64,000 nt of DNA from Diaminobutyricibacter sp049994905 (GCF_049994905.1 NZ_CP188258.1:2852001-2916000), one strand, 5' to 3'. Counted from the stretch's first letter, positions 22,093-32,322 are shown. Notes: generated from the sequence alone by a model not told the origin. Made by a program: numbers and translations.

Positions 22093-22116
22093 GGGACCTA
22101 AGTAGGAGGAGAGCGG

Positions 22117-22752
22117 ATGTTCGTCATCACCGCTGACCAGGTGGACAGCCGGTCGCGCGCAGACATCGTCGGCAGCACCCTGAGCCGCCTGAACGACGCG
22201 CACGCCGACCAGCTCGTGCTCCCCGTAGACCGAAACGCGGGCGACGAACTCCAGGTGCTCACCGACGACGCCGGCACCGCGCTGGCGATCGTCCTCGACC
22301 TCACCCGCGACGGCGCGTGGAGCGTCGGGCTCGGAGTCGGCTCCGTTCGGCTCCCCCTGCCGGCCGAGACGCGCGAGGCCAGCGGCGACGCGTTCGTCGC
22401 GGCCCGCGAAGCGGTCGGCCGCGCCAAAAAGGCAGCCACCCGGTTCGCCGTCGAAGCCACGAGCGGACGGAACAACGACGGATGGCCGGGTGCCGCAGAC
22501 GCGGAGGCGCTGGTCAACCTGGCCCTCGTCATCCGTGAGCGCCGCACGCCGCCCGGCTGGGAGTTGTACGACCTCGTCGCCGCCGGTCTCACCCAGGCGG
22601 ATGCGGCAGCGCGGCTGGGCATCGCCGCCCCGTCGGCCAGCTCGCGCGCCCGCGCCGCCGCGGTGCGTCCTGAGCTCGCGGCGCTGCCGGCCCTCACTAG
22701 GCTGTTGGAGAACGTCGACAGAGCGAACACACGAACGGATCCTCAGGAATAA
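22117..22752 (+). CDS. SatD-like protein with C-terminal helix-turn-helix
   Basis: In this 211-residue protein, residues 1-110 resemble the SatD family: VITADQVDSR at the start, GDELQVL near residue 42, then GVGSVRLPL and AAREAVGRAKK. Residues 140-205 contain a helix-turn-helix-like stretch (GLTQADAAARLGIAAPSASS). ATG 22117 has GGAGGAG upstream. The stop TAA shares its last base with the next ATG, so the pair is translationally coupled. A role as a DNA-binding regulator of its own operon is inference from the HTH and the operator. What SatD-like domains sense is not established to my knowledge. Confidence 0.65.
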   Translation: MFVITADQVDSRSRADIVGSTLSRLNDAHADQLVLPVDRNAGDELQVLTDDAGTALAIVLDLTRDGAWSVGLGVGSVRLPLPAETREASGDAFVAAREAVGRAKKAATRFAVEATSGRNNDGWPGAADAEALVNLALVIRERRTPPGWELYDLVAAGLTQADAAARLGIAAPSASSRARAAAVRPELAALPALTRLLENVDRANTRTDPQE

Positions 22753-23351
22753 TGCCCTACCTCAACCTGCTGATCGCCCTCGGACCGGTCGCCTTCTGGG
22801 CCGGTGTGCTCGTCATGGTGATCACGAGCCTGGTCTGTGCCGCATTCACGCTGCGGCACCCGCGACGCGCCCTCGTCTACATCTCTGCGGTCGCCCTCGC
22901 TGTGGCGTTCGTCGCAGTGGCCGTGCCAGGCCCGGAAGCGCCGCCCGTCGCCAAAGTCCTGCTCGGCATCACGGTGCTGGCGCTCAGCGTCGTCGGCGGC
23001 GGCCCCGCTGCACAGCTGGTGCTTGCGCTCGCCTCCCGGGGCAGCGTGACGGCCGGCACACACGGCGGCATCGTCATCGGCGAGCGGGCGACCGCGGACA
23101 ACCCGTACGGAGGTACCCGTGAGGTGCTGCGCGGCGGAACGTTCATCGGCTACCTCGAGCGGTTCGCGACCGCCGGCGCGATCATGGCGGGATTCCCCGA
23201 AGCCATCGCGGTGCTCATCGCGATCAAGGGCGTCGGACGGTTCACCGAGCTCGAAGCGGCCGAAGCGCGCGAGCGGTTCATCATCGGCACCCTGGTCAGC
23301 CTGATCTGGGCGTGTGTCTGCGCCGGGGTCTTCCGGCTCGCGATCGCCTGA
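22752..23351 (+). CDS. multi-pass membrane protein partner of the SatD-like protein
   Basis: This 199-residue protein has about five hydrophobic helices: residues 5-35, 38-60, 62-95, 135-160 and 178-199. A soluble loop around residues 98-135 contains GTHGGIVIGERATADNPYGG. No catalytic motif is recognised. It overlaps the SatD-like gene by one base (TAATG) and is the last gene of this two-gene operon, the only plus-strand operon for many kilobases. It may act as the signal-receiving or effector part; function is unknown. Confidence 0.75.
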   Translation: MPYLNLLIALGPVAFWAGVLVMVITSLVCAAFTLRHPRRALVYISAVALAVAFVAVAVPGPEAPPVAKVLLGITVLALSVVGGGPAAQLVLALASRGSVTAGTHGGIVIGERATADNPYGGTREVLRGGTFIGYLERFATAGAIMAGFPEAIAVLIAIKGVGRFTELEAAEARERFIIGTLVSLIWACVCAGVFRLAIA

Positions 23352-23375
23352 AGCCGCTCCTGCGGCGCAGAACCC

Positions 23376-23996
23376 TCAGGCCTTCGGATGCCTGCGGTAC
23401 GGCGACACGGTCGGATCGCCGGCGATCCAGTAGCGCCACGGGAACTCGAGGCCGCCGCCGGCGCCGCTCACACCGGTCCGTGGCCCGCTGGCCGCCGCGA
23501 CAGGATGCTCGGCCAGCTGCAGGCCGAACGGCGGCTCCAGCAGGTCGGCACCGCCGTCGTCGAGCGAGATGCCCATCGCTACGACCAGGCGGGCCGGACC
23601 CCGGGCCAGGTCCCTGACCGGAACGGACGGCCCGCGGCGCTCGCGTGCGAGGCTCTCCCCCTCGACGACCTCGCCCCCGCGAAGCAGCACGGCCGACGCG
23701 ATGCCGTCGGGCGAGCATACGACGTTCGCGCAGACGTGCATGCCATAGGTGAAATACGTGTACAGGTGACCGGGCGGCCCATACATCACCCCGTTGCGCC
23801 GGGTGCGACCGCGGAAGGCATGCGACCCGGGGTCGACGCCGTCGCCGACGTAGGCCTCGACTTCGGTGATGCGCAGGGCGACGACACCCTCAGCGGTCTC
23901 ATGCGTCAGCACGGCGCCGAGCAGACGCGGACCGACCTCGAGTGCCGAGGCCGCGAAGAACTCCCTGGGTGGGGTCGTGAGGGCACCCGCTACCAC
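23376..23996 (-). CDS. mpg: DNA-3-methyladenine glycosylase (AAG/MPG family)
   Basis: The enzyme removes alkylated purines in base excision repair. The 206-residue protein has the family signature ITEVEAYVGDGVDPGSHAFRG (shown here to 20: EVEAYVGDGVDPGSHAFRG), then RTRRNGVMYGPPGHLYTYFTYGM (core GPPGHLYTYFTYGM) and the late LARGPARLVVAMGI. It starts with GTG 23996. Its place beside tyrS mirrors Rv1688-Rv1689. It runs convergent to the plus-strand membrane protein gene, 24 bases apart. Confidence 0.9.
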   Translation of the reverse strand: MVAGALTTPPREFFAASALEVGPRLLGAVLTHETAEGVVALRITEVEAYVGDGVDPGSHAFRGRTRRNGVMYGPPGHLYTYFTYGMHVCANVVCSPDGIASAVLLRGGEVVEGESLARERRGPSVPVRDLARGPARLVVAMGISLDDGGADLLEPPFGLQLAEHPVAAASGPRTGVSGAGGGLEFPWRYWIAGDPTVSPYRRHPKA

Positions 23997-24009
23997 CGGC
24001 AGCCCGCCA

Positions 24010-24144
24010 TCAGAACATCCGCCAGCCGTTCACCGCCACGATCACCAGCCCGGTGACGACGACCACGGCGGCCACGATCGCGATCGTGGGGATGATCCAC
24101 GGATACTTCGGGGTGCGCTTCTCGCGCCGGGCAGGACCGGTCAT
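24010..24144 (-). CDS. 44-residue single-pass membrane microprotein
   Basis: The frame starts at ATG 24144, overlapping the argH stop as ATGA, and ends at TGA 24010. A basic N-terminus (RREKRTPKYPW) is followed by one hydrophobic helix at residues 17-39 (IIPTIAIVAAVVVVTGLVIV). The short tail is NGWRMF. Positive-inside topology puts the N-terminus in the cytoplasm. The overlap with argH, good codon composition and the clean membrane segment support it. Function is unknown; it is 13 bases upstream of the glycosylase gene. Confidence 0.65.
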   Translation of the reverse strand: MTGPARREKRTPKYPWIIPTIAIVAAVVVVTGLVIVAVNGWRMF

Positions 24145-25595
24145 GTCAGGTTCCTTCTCGCGGCGGCGAAAGCCGAGGTGAGCATACGCACCCGTTCCGT
24201 GAGCGCAGCGAGCTGTTCGCGCACGCGATCCGGGGCGGTGCCGCCGACGCCGTCACGGCTCGCCACCGACCCCTGGATGGTGAGGATGTCGCGCACGTCG
24301 GGAGTCAGCAGGGGTGACACTGCGGCGAGCCCGGCGTCGTCGACCTCGGCGAGTTCCAGCCCCCGGTCTTCTGCGTACTTGACCAGGCTTCCCGTGATCT
24401 CGTGGGCGTCACGGAAGGGAACCCGGCGCTTCACCAGCCACTCGGCCACATCCGTCGCAAGCGAGAACCCCTGCGGCGCGAGCTCGGCCATGCGCTCGGT
24501 ATGGAACCGCATCGTCGCCACCATCCCGGTGAACGCGGGCAGCACCACCTCGAGGGTGGTCACCGAATCGAAGACCGGCTCCTTGTCCTCCTGGAGGTCG
24601 CGGTTGTATGCGAGCGGCAATCCCTTGAGCGTCGTCAGGAGCCCGGTGAGGTTGCCGATCAGCCGGCCCGCCTTTCCGCGCGTGAGCTCCGCGATGTCTG
24701 GATTCTTCTTCTGGGGCATGATCGACGACCCGGTCGAGTAGGAGTCGTCGAGGGTGACGAAGCCGAACTCGCGCGTGTTCCAGATGATGATCTCCTCGGC
24801 GAACCGCGAGAGGTCGATGCCGATCTGGGCTGTCACGAAGGCGAACTCGGCGACCACGTCGCGGCTCGCCGTTCCGTCGATCGAGTTCTCCACGCTGTGC
24901 GCGAAGCCCAGCTCGGAGGCGACCAGCTTCGCGTCGAGACCCAGGGTCGAGCCGGCGAGCGCACCGGACCCGTACGGCGAGACGTTCGCCCGCTTGTCCC
25001 AGTCGGACAGTCGCTCGAGGTCACGCACGAGCGGCCAGCAGTGCGCCAGCAGGTGATGCGCGAGCAGCACCGGCTGCGCGTGCTGCAGGTGGGTCCGCCC
25101 AGGGAGGATGGCGGCCGGATGCGCGTCCGCCTGCGAGGCGATCGCGTCGATGAGCGCGATCAGCTGCTCGGCGATGACACCCGCGTGGTCGCGCAGGTAC
25201 AGGCGGACGAGCGTCGCGATCTGGTCGTTGCGGCTGCGGCCAGCGCGGAGCTTGCCGCCGAGCTCGGGCCCCGCACGATCGATCAGCCCGCGCTCCAGTG
25301 CAGAATGCACGTCCTCGTCGGCGTCGTCGGCCACGAACTCCCCGGAGGCCACGGCGCTGTCCAGCTGGTCGAGGGCTGCGAGCATGGCCCCGAGTTCGTC
25401 ATCGGTCAGGTAACCCGCGGCTGCGAGCACTGTGGCGTGCGCACGCGACCCCGCGATGTCGTAGGCCGCGAGCTGCCAGTCGAAATGGGTCGACTTACTG
25501 AGCGCGGCCAGCTCCGGCGACGGGCCGCCGGCGAACCGGGCGCCCCACAACGCGCCTGCCTCGCCCGCGCGGTTCTCCGAATCGTGCTTCGACAC
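24141..25595 (-). CDS. argH: argininosuccinate lyase
   Basis: This is the last step of arginine synthesis, splitting argininosuccinate to arginine and fumarate. The 484-residue protein has the fumarase/lyase signature GSSIMPQKKNPD and the substrate segments AGRSRNDQIATL and GRTHLQHAQPV. It lies six bases after argG and is the last enzyme gene of the arg operon. Length is normal. Confidence 0.95.
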   Translation of the reverse strand: MSKHDSENRAGEAGALWGARFAGGPSPELAALSKSTHFDWQLAAYDIAGSRAHATVLAAAGYLTDDELGAMLAALDQLDSAVASGEFVADDADEDVHSALERGLIDRAGPELGGKLRAGRSRNDQIATLVRLYLRDHAGVIAEQLIALIDAIASQADAHPAAILPGRTHLQHAQPVLLAHHLLAHCWPLVRDLERLSDWDKRANVSPYGSGALAGSTLGLDAKLVASELGFAHSVENSIDGTASRDVVAEFAFVTAQIGIDLSRFAEEIIIWNTREFGFVTLDDSYSTGSSIMPQKKNPDIAELTRGKAGRLIGNLTGLLTTLKGLPLAYNRDLQEDKEPVFDSVTTLEVVLPAFTGMVATMRFHTERMAELAPQGFSLATDVAEWLVKRRVPFRDAHEITGSLVKYAEDRGLELAEVDDAGLAAVSPLLTPDVRDILTIQGSVASRDGVGGTAPDRVREQLAALTERVRMLTSAFAAARRNLT

Positions 25596-25601
25596 GATGC
25601 C

Positions 25602-26801
<1,200 letters not shown>

Positions 26802-26844
26802 GGTTCTCCTTCAATGATCCAGTTCGAGTGTATGGGGTCGGCCC

Positions 26845-27774
26845 TCAGGCCGCGTTCCGGGCGAGCAGCCAGACGAGCAGCGCCTTCTGGGCGTGCAGGC
26901 GGTTCTCCGCCTCGTCCCAGATGACGCTCTGCGGTCCGTCGATGACATCGGCCGTGACCTCGTAGCCGCGGTCGGCCGGCAGGCAGTGCATGAACAACGC
27001 GTCGGGCTTCGCCAGCGCCATGAGGTCTGAGTCGACGCGATAGGAGCCGAACACCGACAGGCGCTCGGCTTTCTCGTCCTCCTTGCCCATCGAGACCCAC
27101 GTGTCGGTGACGACGACGTCGACGCCGGCGACGGCTTCGCGCGGGTCGGTGAACAGGGTCACGGAGCCGCCGGTCGCCTGCGCGATCCGGTCGGCATCCG
27201 CCACGACCTGCGCCGCCGGCGCGTACGCCGCAGGCGACGCGATGCGCACGTGGATGCCCGCCGTCGCACACGCGAGCACGTACGACTGCGCCATGTTGCT
27301 GGCTCCGTCGCCGAGGAACGTCAGCGTGAGGCCGGCGAGGCTCCCCCGTTTCTCTTTGATCGTCAGGAGGTCGGCGAGCAGCTGGCAGGGGTGGAAGTCG
27401 TCGGAGAGCGCGTTGATCACGGGAACGGTCGTTCCGGCAGCCATCTCTTCCAGGCCCGCCTGCCCGTAGGTGCGCCAGACGATGGCGGAGACCATGCGCT
27501 CGAGCACGCGTGCCGTGTCGGACGGCGTCTCTTTTCCGCCGAGCTGGCTGTTTGCCGTGCTGATGATCAGCGGGCTGCCGCCGAGGTCGGCGATGCCGAC
27601 GGCGAATGACACACGGGTGCGCGTCGAGGACTTGTCGAAAATCACGGCGACCGTCTGCGGTCCGGCGAGCGGCCGTGCGCTGAACCGGTCGCGCTTCACT
27701 TCGGCAGCCAGCTCGAGAATCTCAGCCTGCTCGGCGGGCGTGATGTCGTCATCACGAAGGAAGTGCCTGGTCAT
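26845..27774 (-). CDS. argF: ornithine carbamoyltransferase
   Basis: The enzyme makes citrulline from ornithine and carbamoyl phosphate. The 309-residue protein has the carbamoyl phosphate site SSTRTRVSF (about residue 50), HPCQ near residue 134 (DDFHPCQLLADL) and the HCLPAD motif near residue 270, where the cysteine contacts ornithine. Spacing to argD is 39 bases. Length and motifs point to the anabolic enzyme. Confidence 0.95.
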   Translation of the reverse strand: MTRHFLRDDDITPAEQAEILELAAEVKRDRFSARPLAGPQTVAVIFDKSSTRTRVSFAVGIADLGGSPLIISTANSQLGGKETPSDTARVLERMVSAIVWRTYGQAGLEEMAAGTTVPVINALSDDFHPCQLLADLLTIKEKRGSLAGLTLTFLGDGASNMAQSYVLACATAGIHVRIASPAAYAPAAQVVADADRIAQATGGSVTLFTDPREAVAGVDVVVTDTWVSMGKEDEKAERLSVFGSYRVDSDLMALAKPDALFMHCLPADRGYEVTADVIDGPQSVIWDEAENRLHAQKALLVWLLARNAA

Positions 27775-27813
27775 GGGTCGCTTTCTTTCGGGGCGGATGG
27801 GTGGGGCAGCACG

Positions 27814-29010
27814 TCAGGCTGCCATCGTCGCGAGGGCGCGGCCGAATCGCTCGCGGAAGTCGGCGATCTCGGCGTCTCCGACGACGAGCGGCGGGGCGAT
27901 GCGGATGCTCGACTCGTTGGGTGCGTTGATGATCAGGCCTTCGGCGAGTGCCGCATCCGAGAGCCGGTGTGCGTGCGGCTCGGAGAGACCGATGCCGACG
28001 AGCAGGCCCTGGCCGCGCAGCACGTGGATGAGCGGCGAGTCGAAGCCGAGGATCACGTGGCGCAGCTGCTCACCGCGCACGGCTGCGTTCTGTACGAGGC
28101 CGGCACGCTCGATCTCGCCGAGGACGGCGTTCGCCGCCGCTGTCGCCAGCGGGTTGCCGCCGAACGTGCTCCCGTGCTGGCCGCGGACGAAGAGCTCCGA
28201 TGCGTGGCCGAAAGTGACCAGCGCGCCGATCGGGATTCCGCCCGCCATCCCCTTGGCGATCGTGACAGCGTCGGGGAGGATCCCGGCGTGCTCGTAGGCG
28301 AACCACCTGCCCGTGCGGCCGACGCCGGTCTGGATCTCGTCGATGATCAGCAAGGCGCCGTGCTTCTCGGTGAGCTCCCGTGCACGCTGGAGGAACCCGG
28401 TGGGAAGGTCGATAACGCCCGCCTCCCCCTTGATGGGTTCGACGAAAAGAGCCGCGACGTGGTCGTTGATCGACGCTTCCAGCGCCTCGATCGTCGAATC
28501 GATGTGCTCGACGCCCGACGGCATCGGCTCGAAGGCCTCGCGCATCTGCGGTTTGCCGGTCAGTGCGAGCGAACCCATCGTGCGACCGTGGAACGCGTTG
28601 TGCAGGGCGAGCACGCGGGTGCGGTGGCCCGATCCGCGATTCAGGCGGGCGAGCTTGAACGCGGCCTCGTTGGCCTCCGTGCCGGAGTTGCCGAAATAGA
28701 CGCGACCCTGCTCGCCTGCGCCGGTGATGCGGGTGAGCCGTTCGGCGAGTTCCAGCTGCGGCGGCGTGGCGAAGTAGTTGGAGACGTGGGCGAGTGTTGC
28801 GACCTGGGTGCTCACCGCATCCACCAGCACCGGGTGGGCGTGCCCGAGCGAATTCACCGCGATCCCTGCGAGGAAGTCGAGGTAGCGGTTGCCCTCGACG
28901 TCCCAGACGTAACAGCCCTCGCCGCGGGCCAGCATGACCTGCGGAGTCGCCAGCGTGCGCATCATGGTGTGGCCGAAGCGTTGGTTCCAGCCTGTGGTCT
29001 CGGTCGTCAT
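27814..29010 (-). CDS. argD: acetylornithine aminotransferase
   Basis: This PLP enzyme converts N-acetylglutamate semialdehyde to N-acetylornithine. The 398-residue protein has the class III signature LLIIDEIQTGVGRTGRWFAY and the PLP lysine in TIAKGMAGGIPIGA. ATG 29010 overlaps the argB stop as ATGA; the upstream open frame lies within argB and is not homologous. In relatives ArgD may also serve lysine synthesis (DapC activity). Confidence 0.93.
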   Translation of the reverse strand: MTTETTGWNQRFGHTMMRTLATPQVMLARGEGCYVWDVEGNRYLDFLAGIAVNSLGHAHPVLVDAVSTQVATLAHVSNYFATPPQLELAERLTRITGAGEQGRVYFGNSGTEANEAAFKLARLNRGSGHRTRVLALHNAFHGRTMGSLALTGKPQMREAFEPMPSGVEHIDSTIEALEASINDHVAALFVEPIKGEAGVIDLPTGFLQRARELTEKHGALLIIDEIQTGVGRTGRWFAYEHAGILPDAVTIAKGMAGGIPIGALVTFGHASELFVRGQHGSTFGGNPLATAAANAVLGEIERAGLVQNAAVRGEQLRHVILGFDSPLIHVLRGQGLLVGIGLSEPHAHRLSDAALAEGLIINAPNESSIRIAPPLVVGDAEIADFRERFGRALATMAA

Positions 29011-29927
29011 GCCGGCACCACCTCCGTTCCGATGCCGTCCTGCGTGAATACTTCGAGAAGGATGGAATGAGGGATGCGGCCGTCGATGATCGCGGCTTTG
29101 GCCACGCCGCCGTCGACGGCATCGAGGCACGCCGTCATCTTCGGGATCATGCCGGACTCGAGCCCCGGCAGCAGCGCGCGCAGGGCGTCGACGTCGATCT
29201 TCGAGACGAGGGAGTCCCGGTTCGGCCAGTCGCTGTAGAGGCCGGCCACGTCAGTCAGGATCACCAGTTTCGCGGCACCGAGTGCCACGGCGAGCGCGGC
29301 AGCTGCGGCGTCGGCGTTCACATTGAGTGACTGCCCCGCCTGGTCGATGTCGGGGGCGATGGAGGAGACCACCGGGATGCGGCCGGCGTCCAGTTGCGCG
29401 TGCACCGCCTCCGGGTCGACCGCGACCACATCTCCGACGAGTCCGAGGTCGACCTCGACGCCGTCGACGACCGCGCCGCGCCTGCGGCCCGTGAACAGGC
29501 CCGCGTCCTCGCCGGACAAGCCCGCGGCGAGCGGACCGTGCTCGTTGATGTGCCCGACCAAGTCGCGGCTGATCTGACCGGTGAGCACCATGCGCACGAT
29601 GTCCATCGCTTCTGGTGTCGTCACGCGGTAACCGCCGCGGAACTCGCTGGTGATGCCGAGCCGGTCGAGCATCGCCGAGATCTGGGGTCCGCCGCCGTGT
29701 ACGACGACCGGGTGGATGCCCGCATAGCGCAGGTAGACCATGTCCTCGGCGAACGCGCGCTGCAGCTCCGGGCTCACCATCGCGTTGCCGCCGAACTTCA
29801 CGACGATGATCTGGTCGTGGAAACGCTTCAGCCACGGAAGCGACTCGATGAGGGTCGCCGCCTTCTCGGTGGCGTCGGCGTGGCTCACCGTTCCGGCCTG
29901 GGCGTCGATGTCGTACTCCGTATCCAT
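29007..29927 (-). CDS. argB: acetylglutamate kinase
   Basis: The enzyme phosphorylates N-acetylglutamate and is the usual arginine feedback point. The 306-residue protein has IIVVKFGGNAM (residues 40-50), VVVHGGGPQISAML and the late SGMIPKMTACLDAV of the amino acid kinase family. I chose ATG 29927, four bases after the argJ stop. An ATG at 29942 inside argJ would add five residues. The long N-terminus, about 30 residues before the core, resembles arginine-sensitive kinases. Confidence 0.93.
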   Translation of the reverse strand: MDTEYDIDAQAGTVSHADATEKAATLIESLPWLKRFHDQIIVVKFGGNAMVSPELQRAFAEDMVYLRYAGIHPVVVHGGGPQISAMLDRLGITSEFRGGYRVTTPEAMDIVRMVLTGQISRDLVGHINEHGPLAAGLSGEDAGLFTGRRRGAVVDGVEVDLGLVGDVVAVDPEAVHAQLDAGRIPVVSSIAPDIDQAGQSLNVNADAAAAALAVALGAAKLVILTDVAGLYSDWPNRDSLVSKIDVDALRALLPGLESGMIPKMTACLDAVDGGVAKAAIIDGRIPHSILLEVFTQDGIGTEVVPA

Positions 29928-29931
29928 GCCG

Positions 29932-31104
29932 TCAGCTCGCATATGCGCTGTTTTCGTGCACGTAGTCGTGCGTGAGGTCGTTCGTGAGGATCGTCGCCGT
30001 CGCGGGGCCGGCGTGCAGGTCGATCAGCACATGAACGGCGCGCGGGGTCAGGTCGACGAGGTCGCGCGGCCGGTCTGGCTCCCCTGCCGAACAGATCTGC
30101 ACGCCGTTGATCGCCACGTCGATCCCGTACGGGTCGAACTCGGCGCTCGTCGTTCCGACCGCAGCGAGCACCCGACCCCAGTTCGGATCGTTGCCGAAGA
30201 TCGCCGCCTTGAACAGGTTGCTGCGGGAGACGGCCCGGCCGACCTCGACCGCGTCGTCTTCGGAGGCCGCGTTGACGACCTCGATGGCGATGTCGTGGGA
30301 TGCACCCTCGGCGTCGGCCTGCAGCTGCTCGGCGAGGCTCCGGCACACGGAGGTGAGCGCCTCGGTGAACGCCGCAACATCCGGTTCGACGCCGCTCGCC
30401 CCCGAACCGAGGAGGGCGACGGTGTCGTTCGTCGACATGCAGCCGTCGGAGTCGAGCCGGTCGAAGGTGACCCGGGTCGCCGATCGCAACGCTGTGTCGA
30501 GCTGCTCGGAAGTCAGGGCCGCGTCGGTGGTGATGACGACCAGCATGGTCGCGAGACCCGGCGCGAGCATCCCGGCGCCCTTCGCCATCCCGCCGACCGT
30601 CCAGCCGTCGGGCGAGGCTATGGTGGCCTGCTTGGCAACCGTGTCCGTCGTCATGATCGCTTCGGCGGCGGCGAGGCCGGCCGCCTCGGAGTCGCTGCCG
30701 TCGGACGCGATGGCGAGCGTCGCATCCCACACCCCGACCTTCAGCAGGTCGAGGTCGAGCTGCTCGCCGATGAGACCGGTGGAGCAGATCAGGACGTCGC
30801 CAGAGGAAACGCCCAGGCGGTCGGCTGCCGCCTCAGCGGTCTGATGCGTCGTCTGGAATCCGGCCGCACCGGTGTAGCAGTTGGCTCCGCCCGAGTTGAG
30901 CACGATCGCGGAGACGACGCCATCGGAGATGACCTGCTCACTCCACAGCACCGGGTTCGCCTTGCAGCGGTTGGTGGTGAACACCGCGGCCGCCGCCTGG
31001 AGAGGCCCGAGGTTGCGCACGATGGCGAAGTCTCGCTTGCCGCTCGACTTCAGGCCGGCGACGACGCCGGCGGCGGCGAATCCGGATGCTGCGGTGACGC
31101 TCAC
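29932..31104 (-). CDS. argJ: glutamate N-acetyltransferase / ornithine acetyltransferase
   Basis: ArgJ recycles the acetyl group from acetylornithine to glutamate. The 390-residue precursor has the autocleavage region KGAGMLAPGLATMLVV, where the threonine of ATML becomes the nucleophile of the beta chain. It starts with GTG 31104, overlapping the argC stop (GTGA). Presence of ArgJ implies the cyclic pathway; argA or argE would not be needed. Confidence 0.95.
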   Translation of the reverse strand: MSVTAASGFAAAGVVAGLKSSGKRDFAIVRNLGPLQAAAAVFTTNRCKANPVLWSEQVISDGVVSAIVLNSGGANCYTGAAGFQTTHQTAEAAADRLGVSSGDVLICSTGLIGEQLDLDLLKVGVWDATLAIASDGSDSEAAGLAAAEAIMTTDTVAKQATIASPDGWTVGGMAKGAGMLAPGLATMLVVITTDAALTSEQLDTALRSATRVTFDRLDSDGCMSTNDTVALLGSGASGVEPDVAAFTEALTSVCRSLAEQLQADAEGASHDIAIEVVNAASEDDAVEVGRAVSRSNLFKAAIFGNDPNWGRVLAAVGTTSAEFDPYGIDVAINGVQICSAGEPDRPRDLVDLTPRAVHVLIDLHAGPATATILTNDLTHDYVHENSAYAS

Positions 31105-32147
31105 GGGGCTACTCCATTCACGGTGAGGCCGGTCGTCTCCGGCAGGCCCAGGGCGATGTTCGCCGACTGGATGGCGGCACCGGCCGTGCCCTTGACGAGA
31201 TTGTCGAGCGCGAGCACCGCGATGACCCGGCCGACCGCTTCATCGACGGCGAGGCCGATGAGTGCGGTGTTCGCACCGAGCACGTCCGCGGTGCGCGGCA
31301 TCTGACCGTCGGGGAGCACCTGCACGAAGGGTTCGCCGTGATAGGCGTTCTCCCACGCCTCGCGCACCTCGTCGGACGGGACGTCCGGCTTCAGGCGCGC
31401 CGTCACGGTTGCGAGGATTCCGCGCGACATCGGCACCAGGACCGGTGTGAAGGAGACGGTGGGACTGGCGGCCCCGGCGAGACGGAGGTTCTGCTGGATC
31501 TCCGGGATGTGCCGATGCGAGCCGCCGACCGCGTACGGATTGGCCGAGCCGAGGATCTCGCTCGCGAGATACATCGTCTTCAGGCTCCTGCCCGCGCCCG
31601 AAGGCCCGACTGCCAACACCGAGACGATGTCCTGCTCCTCGACGAGCTCCGCTGCGATTCCCGGGGCGATGGCGAGCGAGACGGCGCTCGCGTTGCAGCC
31701 GGGCGCCGCGATGCGTGTCGCCCCGGCAAGGTTCTCGCGCTGGTGCCCGCCGCCGGCGAGCGGGAGCTCGGGCACCCCATACGTCCAGGCGCCGAAATAG
31801 TCGCCGCCGTAGAACGCCGCCCAGTCGGTCTCGCTGGTGAGCCGGTGGTCTGCACCGCAGTCGACGACGAGCGTGCCCGGGTCGAGGTGCGCGGTGAGTT
31901 CGCCCGACGTGCCGTGCGGCAGCGCGAGGAAGACCACGTCGTGGCCGGCGAGTGTCGCCGGGGTCGTCTCGACCAGGGTGAGCCCGGCGAGCGAACGGAG
32001 GTGCGGCTGTTGGGCGATCAGGGGCTGGCCGGCATTCTGGAACGCGGTCACCGTGCGCACCTCGAAATCGGGGTGGTCTGCCAGGATCCTGAGGAGTTCT
32101 CCGCCCGCGTAGCCGGATGCACCGGCCACGGCTACCGAGAAAGTCAT
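31101..32147 (-). CDS. argC: N-acetyl-gamma-glutamyl-phosphate reductase
   Basis: This is the NADPH-dependent third step and the first gene of the operon. The 348-residue protein begins with the Rossmann fold VAVAGASGYAGGELLRIL (residues 5-22). The catalytic cysteine lies in AAPGCNASAVSLAI. It starts at ATG 32147 with AAGGTAGAA upstream. The leader region to its 5' side carries the arginine-rich mini-ORF listed next. Confidence 0.95.
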   Translation of the reverse strand: MTFSVAVAGASGYAGGELLRILADHPDFEVRTVTAFQNAGQPLIAQQPHLRSLAGLTLVETTPATLAGHDVVFLALPHGTSGELTAHLDPGTLVVDCGADHRLTSETDWAAFYGGDYFGAWTYGVPELPLAGGGHQRENLAGATRIAAPGCNASAVSLAIAPGIAAELVEEQDIVSVLAVGPSGAGRSLKTMYLASEILGSANPYAVGGSHRHIPEIQQNLRLAGAASPTVSFTPVLVPMSRGILATVTARLKPDVPSDEVREAWENAYHGEPFVQVLPDGQMPRTADVLGANTALIGLAVDEAVGRVIAVLALDNLVKGTAGAAIQSANIALGLPETTGLTVNGVAP

Positions 32148-32229
32148 GCTTCTACCTTATTGAGTGGACGACGTGGGAGAAGGACGGCGGCGCCCACGTG
32201 AAGCCCCCTCGAGGGTCGCGCGACGTCGC

Positions 32230-32316
32230 CTAGATTCGGCGGTCGGCCAGGCGTCGACGCAGCGCGCCGGCGGCGACGAGGCCGCGAGCGGAGTGGGAGC
32301 GCCGAACGGAAAGCAT
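32230..32316 (-). CDS. arginine-rich leader peptide candidate for the arg operon
   Basis: A 28-codon frame runs from ATG 32316 to TAG 32230, 82 bases before argC. Eight of 28 residues are arginine, clustered as RR near the start and RRRLADRR at the end, encoded partly by CGA. A TAGGGT -10 box lies exactly six bases before the ATG, so the peptide would be translated from a leaderless transcript. Downstream bases 32166-32200 can fold as ACGTGGG/CCCACGT. A role in ribosome-mediated attenuation is inference. High GC raises the arginine background. Confidence 0.45.
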   Translation of the reverse strand: MLSVRRSHSARGLVAAGALRRRLADRRI

Positions 32317-32322
32317 GCGGCA

